In this document: piece by piece, positions 60,524-64,000 of the stretch
Position numbering within the stretch: position 1 is the stretch's first letter
Layout of the letters: each line of letters starts with the position of its first letter
The notes under the pieces: model-generated
What the model was told of the DNA's origin: nothing
The model's database searches: none
The model's input: only the letters and a program-made list of their open reading frames with translations
Made by a program: the position numbers and the translations under genes
NCBI GenBank assembly: GCA_021828865.1
Contig: JAJZCW010000004.1
Coordinates: forward strand, 1-64,000
DNA: 64,000 nucleotides
Reading direction: 5' to 3'
From: Bacillota bacterium
Lineage (GTDB): Bacteria > Bacillota > Bacilli > Alicyclobacillales > SLC66

Positions 60524-61315
60524 TTATATCAACTGGACATCGAGTAGCATTCCGGAGTGTTTTTTTACCTGAAAAACGCCGTCAGCGAAGAGAAGATACT
60601 GGCCACGTATCCCAATTAACCGCCCATTCACTTCGTCTTTTTCTGCATTCAACGACTTTGCCTTAGGCTCAGGTTCATCTGACAGTACGGGGTAGACAAA
60701 TTCATGGACCATTCGTTCTTTCAACAAGTATGACTGCCACTCATCAGACAGCCGTTCCTCTACCATGCTTGCCAATTCGATTAAATCAACATTCTCGACT
60801 TTGCCCTGTACCATCTTGCGCCAATCGGTTTTGTCTGGCATTCTCTTTGCGATTTCCATTTCCAGTTCGCCAGCCATCTTTCTCGTGGGTAGCTCCGCAA
60901 TGAGCATGGCCTTAACCGCCCCCTGATCCACCCAACGGGTAAATTCCCGATGCTTTCGCGTTAATCCGACTTTGGCATGACTGCTAACTGCAAGGTACAC
61001 GTAGTGAGGTATCATGCAATGTGCGGTGGCAAATTCGTTATCCCTGCACGTGCCGAGGTGATGATGGCATTCATGCGGCTTGACGATGCAAAGATCTGTT
61101 TCTGCCAGCGTGGTGACACAGGGAAAACAATAGCCGCTCTGGTATAACTTATTCACTTTTCGTCCGCAGGCAATACAGCGCTTTTCCCCAAGAAATCGAA
61201 TATTCAATTGCCGCCCAAGCATGTCGGAAATTTCTATTTGTTCGTCACCCAGCGTCCAGTAATAACGAACTACCGTATCTGACTGGTGCGTAAGTTCCTT
61301 AGTAAATCCACGCAA
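60524..61315 (-). CDS. DUF2797 family protein
   Basis: 263 aa, TTG start at 61315 with AGGAG about 11 bases upstream. Conserved cysteines and histidines: CIACGRKVNKLYQSGYCFPC near residue 47, HECHHHLGTCRD near 80, AHCMIPHYVYLAVSSHAKVGLTR near 98 with a GIY-YIG-like beta hairpin, and basic RKMAGELEMEIAKR near 140. The DUF2797 family is of unknown function. A zinc-binding nucleic-acid enzyme is a reasonable guess from the GIY-YIG resemblance, not more. Confidence 0.85.
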   Translation of the reverse strand: MRGFTKELTHQSDTVVRYYWTLGDEQIEISDMLGRQLNIRFLGEKRCIACGRKVNKLYQSGYCFPCVTTLAETDLCIVKPHECHHHLGTCRDNEFATAHCMIPHYVYLAVSSHAKVGLTRKHREFTRWVDQGAVKAMLIAELPTRKMAGELEMEIAKRMPDKTDWRKMVQGKVENVDLIELASMVEERLSDEWQSYLLKERMVHEFVYPVLSDEPEPKAKSLNAEKDEVNGRLIGIRGQYLLFADGVFQVKKHSGMLLDVQLI

Positions 61316-61383
61316 GTGCGTTCACACTCCTGAATGATCTTATTCGATTCAGCGGATGTTATAAAGAAAAGGAGGAAATGAAT

Positions 61384-62049
61384 GTGCTCGTCTATTTGAT
61401 TGCTGCCATTATTCCTGCCGTTGCGATTTTGCTTGTGGTGTATTTTTACGATCGACACAAAGAACCGCCACGTCGAATATGGTGGCTGGTGATCATGGGA
61501 GCTATTGTGGTGCTTCCCATCAGCTTTCTGGAACGGGAAATGCTAAATGCTTATGCCTCTACATTTGCACCCTCCATCCCTTTTCTCAGCGCCCTGTTCA
61601 CGGCATTTTTTGTCGCAGGAGCCATTGAAGAAGGTGGTAAGGCACTTGTCTTCTACAGGTTTGTCTACAAAAAGCCATGGGTTAGCGAACCCTATGACCA
61701 CATTGTTTATGCAGTCACCATCGGCATGGGTTTTGCACTGGTAGAGAATTTTCTCTACGTCACCAGCTACGGTCTTGAAACCGCGTTCGTTAGAGCGTTT
61801 ACGGCAGTTCCCGCGCATGCCATGTTCGGCGTGGTAATGGGTAGCTTGTTCAGTCAGAGCCGGTACGAGTCAGCCCCACTCTGGCGCGCCTATGTAATTC
61901 CTGCGTTACTTCATGGCATATATGATACGTTTGCCATGGCGCAAGGGTTTATTGGAAATTTACTACTGATTTTTTATCTGATGTGGCTTGTCCGGTTTAC
62001 CTTTTTAAGAGCCACTGCATTGCAGAAGCTGCATTACCGCATGTCATGA
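61384..62049 (+). CDS. prsW: PrsW-type intramembrane glutamic protease
   Basis: 221 aa from the GTG at 61384, eight bases after GGAGG; the ATG at 61378 is only two bases from it. About seven transmembrane helices. Catalytic motifs are GAIEEGGKALVFY near residue 80 (EExxK), GFALVENFLYV near 115 and ALLHGIYD near 178 (HxxxD). In Bacillus PrsW cleaves the anti-sigma factor RsiW at site 1. The gene commonly neighbours sleB-ypeB; here it is about 20 kb away. Its 3' end overlaps the convergent 150-aa frame by 16 bases. Confidence 0.93.
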   Translation: MLVYLIAAIIPAVAILLVVYFYDRHKEPPRRIWWLVIMGAIVVLPISFLEREMLNAYASTFAPSIPFLSALFTAFFVAGAIEEGGKALVFYRFVYKKPWVSEPYDHIVYAVTIGMGFALVENFLYVTSYGLETAFVRAFTAVPAHAMFGVVMGSLFSQSRYESAPLWRAYVIPALLHGIYDTFAMAQGFIGNLLLIFYLMWLVRFTFLRATALQKLHYRMS

Positions 62050-62426
62050 CCACTTACGCCAAACGGCTGCGGATTGTTCGGCAAACCTTCAAACACAAAG
62101 AGAATTCCCTGTTCTGCCTGATAGACGTACGCCTCTGTGTTTTCATCTATCATCAATAAGTGAAATAAATTCATGTTCGTTTTGAAATAGGGACTCATAT
62201 GTTCATCATGCAATCGAAGTTTTAAGATCCTCGTCCGTTCTTCAGCGGGAACTTGAAAACCGCTCGTCACTACAAAATCAAGGATTTTCTCGTCATGCAT
62301 TGGCGTTGCTTTGCCCCTGTTTCTGATCGATTCAAAAAAAGAACGGGTGGCCTTTGCCTTGCGGCTTTGCTCCGTAATCAGACCGTAAAGCATCGATCGA
62401 TCCCTACTTTCCAAAAAATATAACAA
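62034..62426 (-). CDS. Hypothetical protein of about 130 aa
   Basis: Frame open to the ATG at 62486, but a perfect hairpin lies at 62428-62468 with AGGGGG in its second arm, six bases before a TTG at 62426. An ATG at 62393 is a third option. The protein is soluble; the C-terminal half (LRLHDEHMSPYFKTNMNLF, then DENTEAYVYQAEQGILFVFEG) looks like a small alpha/beta domain. Not recognised. Confidence 0.5.
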   Translation of the reverse strand: MLYFLESRDRSMLYGLITEQSRKAKATRSFFESIRNRGKATPMHDEKILDFVVTSGFQVPAEERTRILKLRLHDEHMSPYFKTNMNLFHLLMIDENTEAYVYQAEQGILFVFEGLPNNPQPFGVSGHDMR

Positions 62427-62427
62427 G

Positions 62428-62468
62428 GAATGCCCCCTGCGGTAAACCAACCTGATTAGGGGGCATTC
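62428..62468 (-). repeat. Perfect 11-bp inverted repeat in the leader of the 130-aa gene
   Basis: GAATGCCCCCT (62428-62438) pairs with AGGGGGCATTC (62458-62468), loop of 19 bases. On the minus strand the downstream arm carries AGGGGG, a likely ribosome binding site, and TATATTTTTT follows after a short gap. It may control translation or termination. A -10-like TATACT (62507-62502) lies upstream. Confidence 0.5.
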
Positions 62469-62574
62469 ACTTGTGGGATAAATCATTCAAGCTCTGACCA
62501 CAGTATAACTGAAGATAGCCCGTAAAGGGAGTTAAAATTTATGGGCATTTCAGCAAACTATGGTTTCGTTTGCT

Positions 62575-63969
62575 TTAAAGCGACTTTTGCAACACAAATT
62601 CCGCCATCACCCTAACGCCAAAGCCTGTAGCGCCAGCTGGTTGATAACCTTCCGCATGCTCCGCTTCCATCGGGCCTGCCATATCGATATGCGCCCATTT
62701 TTGTTCGTCGTTCACAAAGTGGCGAAGGAAAAGCGCCGCAGTAATTGCACCGCCTAGTCCTTTACCGATATTCATGATGTCCGCATAATAGCTCTTCAAC
62801 TGGCTCTTGTATTCTTCTGGCATCGGCATTGGCCATAAAAAGTCGCCTGTGCGATCCCCAAGTGGTCGAAGATTGTTGATCATTTCATCGTCGCCAAATA
62901 CAGCGGCGTATTTGGTGCCAAGTGCATTTGCCGCAGCACCCGTCAACGTCGCGATATCAATCACGTAGGTTGCGCCAAGTTCATGAGAGCGAATAAGGGC
63001 ATCTGCAAGCACCAGTCTGCCTTCTGCATCGGTGTTGGCCACCTGTACCGAGACGCCGTTACGATACTGGATCAATTCCCCAGGCAGCATAGAACCACCA
63101 TCAGGTGAATTTTCCGCAGCGGAGATAAGACCGACGACATTGCACTTGGCGCCAGTACGAACGAGTGCGTCCAGCGTGCCTATCACCGCTGCAGCTCCCG
63201 ACATATCCATACGCATGTTGCTAATGTCACGACCGCTTTTGAGGCTGATGCCACCAGTATCGAAAGTAAGCCCTTTCCCCACGAGCGCAACTAGTGGCAA
63301 CGATTCGTCCGTTTGATAACGCATCTCGATAAACCTTGGCGAATGAATGCTGCCTTTGCCAACAGCGATCAGCCCCATCATCTGTTCTTCAAAGAGTTTA
63401 TCGTCTTCCCAAACGTCCACATTGACTCCAGTATTCTCAAAATGTGCGCGAGCGAATTCTGCAAGAACAGCGGGACGAAGGACATTGGATGGCTCATTGG
63501 ACAAATCCCTCGCTAAGTTGGTCGAAGACGCATAAACTTCAGCTTTTCTCAGTGCAGAGACGCAATCCTCATGTGTTTCTATGTAGAGATCCTGAAGCAA
63601 ACTTTCTTTTTTCTCTGATTTATATTTCTTAAACTGGTATGTACCGAGAATAAACCCTTCTGCCATCGCTTCTACTTCTTGCGCTTCGCTAAAAACTCCA
63701 GGGAGATGTACGCGAACCGACCCCAATTCCTCTTTTTCCACTTGACGCAATACGTGGCCTGCTGCTTTTCTCAATTTGTCAGCATCGAGTTTATCCTTTT
63801 TCCCTAGTCCCACCACAAACAGGACCGGAGTTTGGCCACGATAAATCGTGATCTCCGACTTATCTGTTTGCCAATCCGAAATGGAGTACGAGCCGATTGT
63901 GTCCACACCTGATGTGACAAAATGAATTTCCGCTTGGACGGATTCATGATGTTCCAGATGAATTTGCAT
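62575..63969 (-). CDS. pepA: Leucyl aminopeptidase (M17 family)
   Basis: 464 aa; ATG at 63969 after AAGGGAG. The catalytic metalloenzyme domain has VGKGLTFDTGGISLKSGRDI near residue 229 (Lys and Asp ligands), MRMDMSGAAAVIGTLDAL near 251, and the M17 signature NTDAEGRLVLADAL near 310 with the Asp-Glu pair. The N-terminal domain (about 1-150) is poorly conserved, as usual. Removes N-terminal residues from peptides in the cytosol. Confidence 0.94.
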   Translation of the reverse strand: MQIHLEHHESVQAEIHFVTSGVDTIGSYSISDWQTDKSEITIYRGQTPVLFVVGLGKKDKLDADKLRKAAGHVLRQVEKEELGSVRVHLPGVFSEAQEVEAMAEGFILGTYQFKKYKSEKKESLLQDLYIETHEDCVSALRKAEVYASSTNLARDLSNEPSNVLRPAVLAEFARAHFENTGVNVDVWEDDKLFEEQMMGLIAVGKGSIHSPRFIEMRYQTDESLPLVALVGKGLTFDTGGISLKSGRDISNMRMDMSGAAAVIGTLDALVRTGAKCNVVGLISAAENSPDGGSMLPGELIQYRNGVSVQVANTDAEGRLVLADALIRSHELGATYVIDIATLTGAAANALGTKYAAVFGDDEMINNLRPLGDRTGDFLWPMPMPEEYKSQLKSYYADIMNIGKGLGGAITAALFLRHFVNDEQKWAHIDMAGPMEAEHAEGYQPAGATGFGVRVMAEFVLQKSL

Positions 63970-64000
63970 GAGTGATGCTCCCTTCGTATGTCATTAACTA

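Overview
The window comes from a low-to-moderate GC, spore-forming Firmicute of the Bacillales type. Three things support this: the spore genes spoIVA, sleB and ypeB, a Bacillus-like order of core genes (ndk-hepT-menG-hepS-mtrB, hup-spoIVA, gpsA-plsY-der, rpsA-like-plsC-cmk-PilZ-ypeB-sleB-gudB, mecA-ccpA), and strong GGAGG ribosome binding sites with frequent TTG and GTG starts. An Alicyclobacillaceae-like host is my inference from overall feel and was not tested. Nearly all genes lie on the minus strand.

Layout. 1-8.6 kb: remnant of an MFS transporter, then a catabolic operon read leftwards: FadR-type regulator, sugar ABC binding protein, two permeases, split transketolase and two IolB-like cupin isomerases. 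The promoter carries tandem operator palindromes. 8.6-19 kb: amino-acid catabolism. Homoserine dehydrogenase plus an aldehyde dehydrogenase; a methionine gamma-lyase-like enzyme divergent from an amino-acid permease, with identical 7-bp repeat arrays at both promoters; a GntR regulator; aspartase plus asparaginase divergent from an Lrp regulator. 19-28 kb: tRNA-Gly, cheR, ndk, the menaquinone side-chain and methylation genes, TRAP (mtrB), tRNA-Pro, an acyl-CoA synthetase, HU, spoIVA with a SigE-like promoter, and lipM-gcvH. 28-41 kb: phospholipid synthesis, Der GTPase, a PDZ-radical SAM protein, an S1-domain protein, cmk, a PilZ protein, the ypeB-sleB germination pair and glutamate dehydrogenase. 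40-50 kb: ddl, an M20 peptidase, mecA, ccpA, a UvrD-type helicase with two small paralogous proteins, an SprT-like protein, a phosphoesterase, folE and a methyltransferase. 50-64 kb: glutamate synthase, a protease gene split by a mobile element, yuzB, a DUF2797 protein, prsW and pepA.

The most striking feature is a 4.2-kb element (55137-59368) that splits an HtrA-like serine protease gene. The element encodes a serine recombinase, a fused primase/helicase-like protein with a degraded TOPRIM site, a radical SAM protein and possibly a small ORF. An 8-bp direct repeat TTACCGAT flanks it. Joining the flanks through that repeat rebuilds an uninterrupted protease frame exactly, bringing the catalytic His and Asp (one side) together with the catalytic Ser (other side). 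This is the architecture of skin-like intervening elements that are excised by serine recombinases. The element's own attachment sequence mimics the conserved HtrA motif codon by codon with different third bases, suggesting that it targets this motif.
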